A DNA stretch of 64,000 bases, taken from NCBI GenBank assembly GCA_963816725.1, contig CAWFMC010000026.1, forward strand, positions 62,001 through 126,000. The letters run 5' to 3'. The notes beneath the pieces were generated by a model, which made no database searches, had not been told where the DNA came from, and saw nothing but the letters and a program-made list of their open reading frames with translations. Shown here in pieces: positions 18,517 to 27,924 of the stretch. Positions within the stretch are counted from its first letter, which is position 1; every line of letters starts with the position of its first letter. The position numbers were made by a program, and so were the translations under genes. The stretch is from CAVSUB01 sp963816725 (GTDB lineage: Bacteria; Acidobacteriota; Vicinamibacteria; Vicinamibacterales; 2-12-FULL-66-21).

Positions 18517-19911
18517 TCAATCCGTGGGCTGGAGCTGAAGGACGGGATCCGCCGGCCGGGCGGTCGCATGAGGCGATGGTCTCAGACATGAGCGCAGGAA
18601 ATCATAATCGGCGGCAAACCTGACGCGATCGGCGGGATCCCAATACGCCTGCGCATCGAGCATGACGACCTTGGTGACGATGCCCGTCGTCCATGGCTCG
18701 CCTTGGCTGACGGCCACGGTGCGAACGGCTTCCGACACGAGGGACGCCGCTCGCTGACACGTCATGTTGGCCAGCGCCCACTCGCGGGGCCGGAAGCGGT
18801 CGCGTTCGGCGAGCGTCTGGAGAATGACGTCGCCGAGGTTGTGCTCCGAAGCGAATCGGCCGGTCATATCGTTGATGTACGGATAACGATACCCGTAACT
18901 CAGCCCGTCGCGAACGATGATCGGCACGTCCGCGAAGAGCGACTCGACGATCGATCGATTGGCGCCTTCTTTCCTGGACCACAGCACGCTGACCTTGGAG
19001 CGCTGCAACAATCGGCCGACCTCGTCGCCGTTCACCGACTGGAAGAAGCTCACGATATCGTGCACTCCCAGGGCGCGCGCGTCTTCTTCGATATCCGCCA
19101 GGGTCATCCCTTGCGGATAGCCGACGAGCACGACCTTCAGCACATGTCCGCGTCGTTTGAGATCGGCGAGGACCTTGAAGAAGCGCCAGTGACGCTTCAA
19201 CTCGTACCAGCCGGCGATCATGATCACGTCGATGTCTCTCGTCGCGCCTTCCTGACTCGCCATCTTGCGGAAATCCACCCACCAATTGGCCGCCGTCGGC
19301 ACGACCACGAAATTCGCGCCGATGGCTTCGAGGAAGGCGACGTCTCGCGGCTCGATGGTCTCCACGAACACGGGATAGGGGTGACGTGAAAACGCGAGCA
19401 GGTCCTCCGAGCACAAACCCCGCCAGCTCGGCTCGAGGACGATCGCATAGCGTTCCGCGATCGCTGCCAGGTCAAAAAACGCATCGAAGAGTGGGAAGAC
19501 GTAGGAATAGTCCACCACGATGACGCCTCTTTCGCGCCCCTGTGGACTCTTGACCACCAGCACACGATGCCCGAGCATCCGCGTCGGATCGCGGACGAGG
19601 TCAGGCCTCGCCTCGTGAGCCGCGGTGGCGACGTGCCGGTCGTAGAAGTCGAACAGCCCTGTCGAGTGGCCTTGCCGCTCCAGCCGGGTCAATTTGCCGA
19701 TGGTTCGCTCGACCCATCGCGTCACGGCAACTGACCCGCCGTTGCGATGGAGCCGGCACATCAGCCGAAATTTGCGATCACGCTGGCCGGCCAGTCCCCA
19801 GAAGATGGCGACCAAGGCTCCGCCGACAGCGATGAGCCAGCGGGCGACGCTCGAGTCGTACTCCAGGTACTCGAGGAGGGCGCGCTTCCAGAAGCGTCTC
19901 GGAACGGTCAC
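18517..19911 (-). CDS. GT-B-like glycosyltransferase with an N-terminal membrane helix
   Basis: A 464-residue protein. One hydrophobic segment (about residues 25-42, WLIAVGGALVAIFWGLAG) is followed by a region weakly like GT-B glycosyltransferases. VIMIAGWYELKRHWRFFKVLADLKRRG and LLQRSKVSVLWSRKEGANRSIVESLFADVPIIV correspond to the nucleotide-sugar-binding domain, with an SxVESLFAxVP form of the E-x7-E motif. Donor and acceptor are unknown. The GTG start overlaps the preceding stop (GTGA at 19908-19911). Confidence 0.68.
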   Translation of the reverse strand: MTVPRRFWKRALLEYLEYDSSVARWLIAVGGALVAIFWGLAGQRDRKFRLMCRLHRNGGSVAVTRWVERTIGKLTRLERQGHSTGLFDFYDRHVATAAHEARPDLVRDPTRMLGHRVLVVKSPQGRERGVIVVDYSYVFPLFDAFFDLAAIAERYAIVLEPSWRGLCSEDLLAFSRHPYPVFVETIEPRDVAFLEAIGANFVVVPTAANWWVDFRKMASQEGATRDIDVIMIAGWYELKRHWRFFKVLADLKRRGHVLKVVLVGYPQGMTLADIEEDARALGVHDIVSFFQSVNGDEVGRLLQRSKVSVLWSRKEGANRSIVESLFADVPIIVRDGLSYGYRYPYINDMTGRFASEHNLGDVILQTLAERDRFRPREWALANMTCQRAASLVSEAVRTVAVSQGEPWTTGIVTKVVMLDAQAYWDPADRVRFAADYDFLRSCLRPSPHATARPADPVLQLQPTD

Positions 19912-21089
19912 GCAGCACCCGCGAGCCGCTGATACAGCTCCCCATACCGCGCAATAGTGCGGTCCAACTGGTAGTGCTCGCGTACGCGCTCGGCACCGGC
20001 CGCCCCCATCCGCGGGCCGAGTACATCGTCGTCGAGCAGCCGGGTGAAAGCGGCTGCGAAGGCTTGCGCGTCCCCCCGAGGTGCGAGGATCCCGTCGACG
20101 CCATCACGGACGATTTCAGGGTTGCCGCCGACGTTCGACACCACCACCGGCAGCCGGCTCGCCATCGCCTCCAGGAGCGTGAGCGATGCCGCCTCACTGA
20201 CCGACGACAGACAGAACACGTCTGCGGCGGCCAGCATGGCCGGGACATCGCTGCGAATACCGGTGAAGATCACCCGATTGCTCACCCCCAACGACGCCAC
20301 CTGCGCCTCGATCGCGCTCCGCTCGGGACCGTCCCCGACGAGTAGCAGATCGAGGTCGGGATGAGTCGCCGCAACCAGGGCAAAGGCGGCGACGAGCGTG
20401 CGCTGGTCCTTCACTGGATGGAATCGGGCGACGTTGACGATGTAGCGCCGGTCCGGCGCGAGTCCGACATTCTTTCGGGCCGCCGCGCGATCGCGCTGGC
20501 CCCCATAGCGCTGCAACTCGATCCCGTTCTCGATCACCGAGACCGGCCGGGCGCTGAATCCATCGGCACGACTCAAGGCCTCCGCACTGAACTGGCACAC
20601 CGCGTTCACGTCGTCGGCCACGCGAGCGAGCAGCAAACGGTTCCCGAGGCGGCGCGTGCGCCCGACGATGTCCGGATAGTGCCGGCCGTGTTCGGTGAAA
20701 ATCAGGCGCGGCCGCGGCCGGGTCAGAAGCTTGGCCAGCGCGGCGTAGAAGAATGGCGTGTACTGATGCGCGTGGATCACCTCGATGCGGCGTGCCTCGA
20801 ATGCACGCGCCATGCGGCCAATGAGCCGCCAGTCGCGCCCCGGACGACGCTGCATCTCGATGACTGTCGTGCCGTGGCCCGCCATCTCACGACCGAGCTG
20901 TCCGAGCCGGTCCAGGCACACGATCGTCGGCTCGATCGCTTCGTTTAGACGCTCGACCGTCTCCTTCACAAGCATTTCCGCGCCGGCGACTTGCATCTCG
21001 TGCAGGACGAAGGCTACCCGGATCGGCCGCCGCCTCGCGCTGACACTTGCCGGAGAGGCAGGCCGCGCCAACTCAGTGGTCGCGTTCAC
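19908..21089 (-). CDS. GT4-family glycosyltransferase
   Basis: A 393-residue GT-B enzyme with VAFVLHEMQVAGAEMLV at the start, HAHQYTPFFYAALAKLL, FTEHGRHYPD, NVARFHPVKDQRTLVAAFALV, LLVGDGPERSAIE and SEAASLTLLEAMASRLPVVVS. It resembles glycosyltransferases of exosortase-associated clusters. It starts at a GTG that overlaps the O-antigen-ligase stop and ends overlapping the next GTG, so it is embedded in a coupled operon. Confidence 0.9.
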   Translation of the reverse strand: MNATTELARPASPASVSARRRPIRVAFVLHEMQVAGAEMLVKETVERLNEAIEPTIVCLDRLGQLGREMAGHGTTVIEMQRRPGRDWRLIGRMARAFEARRIEVIHAHQYTPFFYAALAKLLTRPRPRLIFTEHGRHYPDIVGRTRRLGNRLLLARVADDVNAVCQFSAEALSRADGFSARPVSVIENGIELQRYGGQRDRAAARKNVGLAPDRRYIVNVARFHPVKDQRTLVAAFALVAATHPDLDLLLVGDGPERSAIEAQVASLGVSNRVIFTGIRSDVPAMLAAADVFCLSSVSEAASLTLLEAMASRLPVVVSNVGGNPEIVRDGVDGILAPRGDAQAFAAAFTRLLDDDVLGPRMGAAGAERVREHYQLDRTIARYGELYQRLAGAA

Positions 21090-22423
21090 GATCTCGCGCC
21101 TGTCGGTTGCCCGCTGACATGGCCGGGTTGGAAGACGTGCGGCGGCGGCCAGTCTACTGGTCGCGGCGCCGGCAGCTCCTGAAGCGCATCGTCCACAGTC
21201 AGGGCCGTCGGCAGCTGGATGCCGATCAAAATCAGGATGTAAGGCAATTCAAAGAACTCGAGCGATAGAAACAGGCTACCGACCAGGAACACCATCAACG
21301 AACACTCGGTTGCGACCGCGACCATGTAGGCCGTTTTGGCGACCTCATCAGACCGGCCGCGCGTCGCTCGTTGCACCCGCCGCAGCGACCTCCACGTCAG
21401 CCAGATCATGAGCAGGTAGAAGAACAGCGACGGGAAGCCGCCGTCGCACAACACCTGCAGGTATTGGTTGTGGATGACGCGCCCTTCCATGTCGGCGCCG
21501 TACAGATGTGAGAAGAGCGGCGAATTCCTGATCCCAACGCCAAACACCGGGTAGTCCAGGGACATCCGGTAGGCGGCCTGCCAGCTCTGGAAACGAGCCT
21601 GTGCGCTGCCGTCAGTTTGATAATCGCCGGCCGAAAAGAATCGTGAGCGAATTTCGGTGCCAGCCAAAATCGGGATCAACACCGCGATCACGGCGGCGGC
21701 GAGTGCCAGCTGGCCGCGACGACGCCCCCGCATCAGCACGATCGGCGCCGTCAACAACAGCGCGACCATCGACCCTCGCGAGAACGTCATCAGCACCGCA
21801 TGAAGCACGATCGGAATGAGTGCCGCGTAGAAATAGCGCCACACCTTGGTCGTTTCTATGGCGATGAACAGGCATGCCGGCACCGCCATCGCGAGCATCA
21901 ACGCCGCACCGTTGTTGTCCAGCCCGCCAAACCCGTCGGTGGCAATAGAAATCCTGCCGACCGTGAAATAGAAGATATTTATTTCATAGGCGATGTACGC
22001 GACAGCCCCCGTGACCACCAGCAGCAGCAGCCTGAGCTGCGCCACATGCCGGATCACCAGGCAGGCGGCGAACAGCATGGTGAAAATCTTGAAGTATTCG
22101 ACCAGGCCTATCCAGGCCACATCCTGGTTCTGCGCGGTCAGGTACGTGATCCCCAGCCACGCCGCGAAGCACGCAGCGGCGAGGTGCGGAAGGCGGAAAC
22201 TCCGTGGTCCATCAGTGGTGGACATCGCGTGAACGAGGGTCGCGATCAGAGCTGGAATGGCCACGTACTCGGACCAGCCCAGCTGCGGAAGCGCCCACGC
22301 CCAGATCGCGTTCGGTCTCAACGCCGCGAAGAAGTAGTAGACGACGAGGCCCACGAACGGGTCGAAGAACGATCCGCAGGCGCCGATCACGGTCAGCGCG
22401 ACCATGAACACTGTCTGTTTCAT
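21086..22423 (-). CDS. O-antigen-ligase/polymerase-like protein (exosortase A-associated type)
   Basis: A 445-residue integral membrane protein with about 10-12 helices. The start, CGSFFDPFVGLVVYYFFAALRP (quoted in part), resembles the N-terminal DUF5935 region of the putative O-glycosylation ligases linked to exosortase A (TIGR03097). The central periplasmic loop has WQAAYRMSLDYPVFGVGIRN and IHNQYLQVLCDGGFPSLFFYL, which is the conserved Wzy_C pattern. It either polymerises the repeat unit or transfers the glycan to protein. No separate Wzy is visible in the window, so polymerisation is plausible. Confidence 0.78.
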   Translation of the reverse strand: MKQTVFMVALTVIGACGSFFDPFVGLVVYYFFAALRPNAIWAWALPQLGWSEYVAIPALIATLVHAMSTTDGPRSFRLPHLAAACFAAWLGITYLTAQNQDVAWIGLVEYFKIFTMLFAACLVIRHVAQLRLLLLVVTGAVAYIAYEINIFYFTVGRISIATDGFGGLDNNGAALMLAMAVPACLFIAIETTKVWRYFYAALIPIVLHAVLMTFSRGSMVALLLTAPIVLMRGRRRGQLALAAAVIAVLIPILAGTEIRSRFFSAGDYQTDGSAQARFQSWQAAYRMSLDYPVFGVGIRNSPLFSHLYGADMEGRVIHNQYLQVLCDGGFPSLFFYLLMIWLTWRSLRRVQRATRGRSDEVAKTAYMVAVATECSLMVFLVGSLFLSLEFFELPYILILIGIQLPTALTVDDALQELPAPRPVDWPPPHVFQPGHVSGQPTGARS

Positions 22424-22530
22424 CGGACTATCTCAGAGCTGCTCGTCTTCAGCGTCAACGAACCACGACGCTACGCCGCGCCAGGCGCACAGGGGCGACG
22501 GACCGCCGTGGGATGTTGTCAGCGCCGCTG

Positions 22531-23754
22531 TCATCCGCGCACCGGTTGCGGAAGAACCCGTGTCGTCACAGCCGATGCTTCAACCGCGAGGTCGGCAATG
22601 CCCGCCCAGGTCCGGTCCTCGTGGATGGCAAAGTTGGCCGCCGGCCTCAGCCGTCCCAGGAAATCCTGCGTCGGTGTGTGCTGGACATGACACTCGAGGT
22701 GATAGTGTCCGCGCGTGAGATGCGTCCGAAACCTGAACCGCACGGTGAACGGCTCACCAGCGCGGATCGTCCGCTGCTCGAGCTCATCCCCGCCGAAGTT
22801 GCCGTCATACACGACCAGCTGATCGGCCGACCGACGGACGATGAAGCCGAGCGAGTAGTCGGACACGTCGATCGTGCTCGCGTAGGTCACGCTGAGCACC
22901 AGCTCCGTTCCCGGGGCCACCGACACAGACGCCGGGCCGTCGGTGAGCAGCCGCGCGGTGATCGACACCGTGGACGGTTGCGCGGCGTCCTGGACGCTGC
23001 CGGCTTCCTCGATGTACCGTCCGATGACCTGATCGGTCGGGCCCTCGGCGACCATCCGGCCGTGCAGGTAAAGGGCGCGATCACACAAGCTCGACACCGC
23101 CTGCAGGTTGTGCGAGACGAACACAATCGCGACGCCCTCCCGCTTGAACTGTTCCATGCGCTCGATGCACTTGCGCTGGAAGGCCATGTCTCCGACGCTC
23201 AACACTTCATCGATGATCAGCACATCTGGATCCAGGTGTGCGGCGATCGCAAACCCCAGCCGGGCATTCATACCTGAGGAGTAGCGCTTGACCTGGGTGT
23301 CGATGAACGGCCGGACGTTGGCGAACTCGATGATCGCCTCCATGTTCCGGGCGATCTCGGCGCGCTTCATCCCCATGATCGCGCCCTGCAGATAGATGTT
23401 TTCCCGGCCGGTCAGGTCGCCGTGGAACCCGGCGGCAATCTCGATCAGCGCGCCGACCCGGCCGTGCACGTGATAGCTGCCGCGAGTGGGCTTCAGGATC
23501 CTGGTCAGGAGCTTGAGCGTGGTCGATTTTCCCGCGCCATTCGGACCGATGATGCCGAGGGCCTGTCCCTTCCGCACCTCGAAGCTCACGTCCTGCAGCG
23601 CCCAGAACTCCTGTCCGGACAACTCGCTGGCCGGGCGTCGTGACAGGGCCCGCTTCACCATCCCGGGCACCATGTCCCGGATGCTGCTGAAGCCTTCGCC
23701 GCGCCGGAACTTCTTCCAGATGTGATCGAACGCGATCGCAGGTGGTGCACTCAT
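22531..23754 (-). CDS. polysaccharide ABC transporter ATP-binding protein (Wzt-like)
   Basis: A 407-residue ATPase. Walker A is IIGPNGAGKST (about residues 73-83), the signature is RYSSGMNARLGF, Walker B is VLIIDEVLSVGD, and the H-loop is FVSHN. After residue ~245 comes a Wzt_C-like beta-rich extension of ~160 residues that in Wzt binds the modified non-reducing end of the glycan. It pairs with the permease ending one base after its start codon. The presence of this extension suggests that export depends on a terminal modification. Confidence 0.9.
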   Translation of the reverse strand: MSAPPAIAFDHIWKKFRRGEGFSSIRDMVPGMVKRALSRRPASELSGQEFWALQDVSFEVRKGQALGIIGPNGAGKSTTLKLLTRILKPTRGSYHVHGRVGALIEIAAGFHGDLTGRENIYLQGAIMGMKRAEIARNMEAIIEFANVRPFIDTQVKRYSSGMNARLGFAIAAHLDPDVLIIDEVLSVGDMAFQRKCIERMEQFKREGVAIVFVSHNLQAVSSLCDRALYLHGRMVAEGPTDQVIGRYIEEAGSVQDAAQPSTVSITARLLTDGPASVSVAPGTELVLSVTYASTIDVSDYSLGFIVRRSADQLVVYDGNFGGDELEQRTIRAGEPFTVRFRFRTHLTRGHYHLECHVQHTPTQDFLGRLRPAANFAIHEDRTWAGIADLAVEASAVTTRVLPQPVRG

Positions 23755-24558
23755 TTACACGTTCTCCGCAAACTCGAACTCGGCGCGGTGAAACGACATC
23801 CAGCCGTAGCCCAGGGTGAGCAGCGACAACGCTGCGGCAGCCACGAAGGGCCCGGGCTCCGGCAATCGCCCTTGCAGCAGCACCGCCCGATACGCATCAA
23901 TGATCGGCGTCATGGGATTCAACTGGAGGAGAATGCCCAGCGTCCCGTCGACCATGTGCACCGGATACACGACCGGTGAGGCGAACATCCACAGCATCAA
24001 CACGACCTCGAACAGATACTTGACGTCGCGGTAGAACAAATTCCACATCGCCAGCAGCAACGCCATTCCCGCGGTAAACGCGATGTGCACCACCAGCACG
24101 ATCGGCAGGAACCACAGCGCTGATGTGACCCCCACGCGGTAGTACGCCATCATGCCGACCAGCAGCGTCGCTCCGACCGCCAAATCGACCACCGAGACGA
24201 ACACCGCCGAGAACGGAAAGATTTCCCGGGGGAAATACACCTTCGTCACCAGGCTGGTGTTGGCGGTCAACGAGGTCAGCGCGAAGCGGAGCGACGAGGC
24301 GAAGAGGTTCCACGTGAGCAGGCCACAGTAGGCGAACAACGGGTAGGGCATGCCGACGTCGAGCTTCGCGACCCGGGTGAACATCACCGAAAAGATGAGC
24401 GTGTTCAGGAGCGGCATGAACACGGCCCAGCCAAATCCCATGACCGTCTGTTTGTATCGCAGCATCAGGTCGCGTCGCGTCATCTGCATCAGCAGCTCGC
24501 GGAACGCGACCTGTTCGTGAATCATCTCTTTCGCGTCGTCCGTCAATCGATTGAACAT
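23755..24558 (-). CDS. polysaccharide ABC transporter permease (Wzm-like)
   Basis: A 267-residue ABC-2 type permease with six predicted membrane helices. The N-terminal amphipathic helix (LMQMTRRDLMLRYKQTVMG) and the VTKVYFPREIFPFSAVFVS and NLFYRDVKYLFEVVLMLWMF segments are typical of Wzm/TagG transporters. It forms the inner-membrane channel for an undecaprenyl-linked glycan with the adjacent ATPase. A 130-base gap separates it from the upstream DUF218 gene. Confidence 0.9.
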   Translation of the reverse strand: MFNRLTDDAKEMIHEQVAFRELLMQMTRRDLMLRYKQTVMGFGWAVFMPLLNTLIFSVMFTRVAKLDVGMPYPLFAYCGLLTWNLFASSLRFALTSLTANTSLVTKVYFPREIFPFSAVFVSVVDLAVGATLLVGMMAYYRVGVTSALWFLPIVLVVHIAFTAGMALLLAMWNLFYRDVKYLFEVVLMLWMFASPVVYPVHMVDGTLGILLQLNPMTPIIDAYRAVLLQGRLPEPGPFVAAAALSLLTLGYGWMSFHRAEFEFAENV

Positions 24559-24688
24559 GTGCCCGTCCAGTCCCTTCCGTAGCCTCGACTGCGCTCGTTC
24601 CCTGAACCCGTGATCTCGCCTGCCCCCGCAGCCGCCGCGGCTGGCGTTGTTTCGTGCTCACCGAGCCGATCCATTATTCTGGCAGCGG

Positions 24689-25315
24689 TTAGCGCACCCC
24701 GAATCGCACCAGATAAAAGAGCCGCGCCCGCCATTCGTACGTCACATACCAACGGTCGTAGGGGTGCCGCCACCACGCCGCCGGCTCGGCTGGGGACGCG
24801 GACGCCGGATGGACCCCGACGACGATCCCTGTCCCCTTCAGGACGTGTTCAAACGACGCCAATGCCCGCGCGGTGTGGTACGGCGACGTCACCACCACCA
24901 CCGATCGAACGCCGCGCGGCGCGGCCCATTCCTTGAACGCTTCGGCCTCGTCCAGGGTGCGGTAGACCTTCCGGTCCATCAGCTCGATGCGCCTCGCGTC
25001 GATCCCGGCCGCCACCAACCGCTCCACCCGGTGCCCGCAATCGTGGCAGTTGTACGGGTTCAGACTGATCGGCTGCGACAGCACGACCTTCGCGTGCGGC
25101 GCCCGCCGCCCCAGCGCCGCCGTGTCCGGCAGCCGCTCCCACTCATGGCTGGCGAGCGACACGATAGCATCCGGCTGGTCGATCTCACGCGTCACGACCA
25201 GCGCGGTGCCGGCATGCCGCAACGGCCAGATGGACGCAACCGCGGCCACCAGCAACACGCCGATCCAGTGCCGCCAGCGCCAACGGCGCCGCTCCGAACG
25301 GCCAGCGGCCGTCAC
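24689..25315 (-). CDS. DUF218 (YdcF/ElyC-like) membrane-anchored protein
   Basis: A 208-residue protein with one N-terminal transmembrane helix (about residues 17-33) and a DUF218 fold behind it, marked by PDAIVSLA, RTLDEAEAFKEWA and VVVVTSPYHTARALASFE. DUF218 proteins act at the envelope; E. coli ElyC affects undecaprenyl-lipid use. A CHDCGH motif near residue 90 is an unusual extra. The GTG start overlaps the stop of the acyltransferase-sulfatase gene (GTGA at 25312-25315). It may help trim or recycle the lipid carrier, but that is inference. Confidence 0.8.
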   Translation of the reverse strand: MTAAGRSERRRWRWRHWIGVLLVAAVASIWPLRHAGTALVVTREIDQPDAIVSLASHEWERLPDTAALGRRAPHAKVVLSQPISLNPYNCHDCGHRVERLVAAGIDARRIELMDRKVYRTLDEAEAFKEWAAPRGVRSVVVVTSPYHTARALASFEHVLKGTGIVVGVHPASASPAEPAAWWRHPYDRWYVTYEWRARLFYLVRFGVR

Positions 25316-27924
25316 TCGGATGCCGGCGGCGTCCGCGACCGGGCCAGCATCATTGCCTCCCAGTTGCGGACCAGCGCGAGAAACGCCCCGGAGGCCGGCT
25401 CCGTCAGGCGATCGGGCCTGATCCAGACGTGCTCGCCCGCGGGCTGGACGCGATCGTCGCGGAAGTCGTACAGCGTTCGCCGCCCGTCCGGTTCCAACCG
25501 GCCAATCTCGCGCGGCCGGTCGACCGAGCCCAGATACTGGAACACCGCGCCGGTCGCATGCCGGCTGAAGTCAGGACGGGACTGCTGGCTCGACGGCGCC
25601 GAGAGCGCGTTCCAGATCGCCTGCCGGACTTCCACCTGCCCGAACGGCTGCGCCAGCACCAGGGGAAGACCCTGCGCCACGAATGGCACGCGGGTCTGCG
25701 CGTCGTTCAGCGCGTAGCCGTGACCGAGGAACCCTTCGTCGAACAAGCTCTCGCCGTGATCGCTGGTCACGATCACGGAGGGCGCATGGCCGCGCACGCG
25801 GGTCACCTCGGTGATCAACCTGGCGATCGCCTGGTCCACGTTGGCGACAGTGTTCATGTACATGTCGCGGAGTTCGACGCCGCGCGCCGGACCAATCTCC
25901 CCGGGCTCGAGCACCGTGCGTGAAATCAGCGGCTCAATCGCACGGTAGTGATACGGGTAATGCGTGTCGTGGAAGTTCACATACAGGAACATCGGCACGG
26001 CGCGCTCCACGCCCGCCACGAACGCCGTCGCCTTCTCCACCACCACGGACGCCGGTACCGCCAGGCTACCCGGTGTGCTGAACTGGGTATAGCGCCGGTC
26101 GGGCGCGCTGCGCGCGTCGAAGAATGCGTCCGCGCGATCGAACCCGACCGCCAGCTCCGGGCCGCCGAACGAATCGTCCTGCCCCGAGAAATATCCGACC
26201 CGGTAGCCGTTGCCCTTGAAGTCGTCGATCAGCGTCCGGCCGCCGCGCACACCCACCAGACTGCCGCTGAACAGATGAAAGCGCGACTGGTAGGTGAACC
26301 CGTTGTGCGAAAAGGCCAGCGGCGCCGATCCGCCGGCCTGGGCCATGCCGCGCAGCGTCGGTGTGGCCGGGTGGCCGTCGATTACCGCGTCCAGCACGTC
26401 CGCCCGCACGCTCTCGAGGAGAACGAGCACGACATCCGGCTTCCACGCCCACGCCCGCGCGGTCGCCGGGCCTTCGCTGTACGCGGATGCCGCCACCGGC
26501 AGATCGCCGCCGACGCCGTCCTCGTCGATGCCGTTGCCCGGGAGATCCACCGCGTACGGATGGATGCTGGCGTCGAACGGGTTCGAGTCGGCGGGCCGCG
26601 CCCCCACTCCATAGCCATCGCGATCGACGTCGCTCACACGATTGACGACGATCGCCATCGCGCGGGCACTGGGCTTGCGCCGGAGCCCCGCTTCGACCGG
26701 CTCGCTCAGCGTCGACCCGGCGGTCACACCGACGGTGCCCACCAGCACCAGCAAGACCAGTGTCGTCACCGTCGGGCCGCGCCGCGTGAGCGCGGCAGGG
26801 CCCCCAGGAAAGCGGCGCTGCAGCAGCCAGACCACCACCGCGAGGAGCGCCGACGCGACCGCGATCAGCCACAGCGGCTCGGCGAGGTGCGCGGCGCCGA
26901 CCGCGAGGAACTCACGCGGCTGGCGGCCCACGAGATCCCACATCAGGGAGAGATCGAAGGCGTCGCCGACGTACGAGAGCAGCTCGTAGGAGAACAAGTC
27001 GGCGAGCGCCAGGGGCGCGACGCCCATCGCCAGCGCGAGCACCCGCCGCGGCACTGCGGACAGGCCCCATCGGTTGGCGAGCCACAACGTGATGCCAGCC
27101 AGCAGGCCCACGACCACGAGATCGGCGAGGCCGGAGAGGAGCAGGAACGTTACCCGCTGCCCGGCGGTCTCCAGGTGATCCGGCGCCAGGAACCCGCCGC
27201 GAAACAGCCCGAAGCGGCGCTCGATCAAGGCCGCATCGACGATCGTCACGCCGGCCGCGCCGGCCGCCGAAATCGGCAGCCAGCCGTCGGCACGCCAGTC
27301 GCTCATCGCGCCTGCCCCACCGCCAGCCGCCTGCGGCGCACGGCTGCGCAGCACGCGCGCCGGGACACCGGCCGCCGTCACCGCTTCGGGCACTGGCGCC
27401 GTGACCACCGATCCGGCGCCGACGATCGAGTTCGCGCCGACGTCGGCCATCACTACCGCGGCGCTGCCGATCCACGCGCCGGCGCCGATCCGCACCATCG
27501 TCAGCGTGCCTTGCTGCTCGCGCATCGGCACGCTCGGATCGTCGGTTCCGTGAGTACGTGCCCCGCTGGGCACGTGCACACCGGCCGCGAGCAGCACGTC
27601 GCGCTCGAGATGGACCAGGCCGAGATGGCAGCGCGGGCCGACGTAGACCTGCTCGTCGATGATCGCTCCCGCCTTCGAGAAGATCGTCCCGAACTCGATT
27701 GTCGCGGACGGATGACAGCGGGCCAGCGTGCGCGCCAGGAAGGCGCGACGCAAGTACTGCCCGAGCACGCCCGGAACGATCGCCAACGCCTGCGTCGAGC
27801 CGGCCAGCGCCCGATCGCGGCCCAGCACGCGCGCGCGGACGAAGAACGAGGCGAGCGACGGCGTGACGATCACGGTCGCCACGCCGAAAGCGAGCGACTT
27901 CAGGACCGATCGGTCGGTGCTCAC
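25312..27924 (-). CDS. fused hexapeptide acyltransferase and membrane sulfatase/phosphotransferase
   Basis: This 870-residue protein joins two normally separate enzymes. Residues 1-198 are a complete left-handed beta-helix acyltransferase: hexapeptide repeats such as IGAGAWIGSAAVV and IVGAGSVV, ending GVPARVLRSR as stand-alone enzymes do. About four membrane helices lie between residues 240 and 395. Around 431-473 is a calcium/metal-binding MopE-like motif with DVDRDGYG and PGNGIDEDGVGGD. From ~490 comes an alkaline-phosphatase-superfamily domain (DVVLVLLESVRADVL; SDHGESLFDEGFLGHG near 716). No CxPxR sulfatase motif is seen, so it is closer to LtaS/EptA-type phosphotransferases. It could O-acylate a glycan and also add a phospho-substituent. 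The GTG start overlaps the previous stop. Confidence 0.78.
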   Translation of the reverse strand: MSTDRSVLKSLAFGVATVIVTPSLASFFVRARVLGRDRALAGSTQALAIVPGVLGQYLRRAFLARTLARCHPSATIEFGTIFSKAGAIIDEQVYVGPRCHLGLVHLERDVLLAAGVHVPSGARTHGTDDPSVPMREQQGTLTMVRIGAGAWIGSAAVVMADVGANSIVGAGSVVTAPVPEAVTAAGVPARVLRSRAPQAAGGGAGAMSDWRADGWLPISAAGAAGVTIVDAALIERRFGLFRGGFLAPDHLETAGQRVTFLLLSGLADLVVVGLLAGITLWLANRWGLSAVPRRVLALAMGVAPLALADLFSYELLSYVGDAFDLSLMWDLVGRQPREFLAVGAAHLAEPLWLIAVASALLAVVVWLLQRRFPGGPAALTRRGPTVTTLVLLVLVGTVGVTAGSTLSEPVEAGLRRKPSARAMAIVVNRVSDVDRDGYGVGARPADSNPFDASIHPYAVDLPGNGIDEDGVGGDLPVAASAYSEGPATARAWAWKPDVVLVLLESVRADVLDAVIDGHPATPTLRGMAQAGGSAPLAFSHNGFTYQSRFHLFSGSLVGVRGGRTLIDDFKGNGYRVGYFSGQDDSFGGPELAVGFDRADAFFDARSAPDRRYTQFSTPGSLAVPASVVVEKATAFVAGVERAVPMFLYVNFHDTHYPYHYRAIEPLISRTVLEPGEIGPARGVELRDMYMNTVANVDQAIARLITEVTRVRGHAPSVIVTSDHGESLFDEGFLGHGYALNDAQTRVPFVAQGLPLVLAQPFGQVEVRQAIWNALSAPSSQQSRPDFSRHATGAVFQYLGSVDRPREIGRLEPDGRRTLYDFRDDRVQPAGEHVWIRPDRLTEPASGAFLALVRNWEAMMLARSRTPPASE

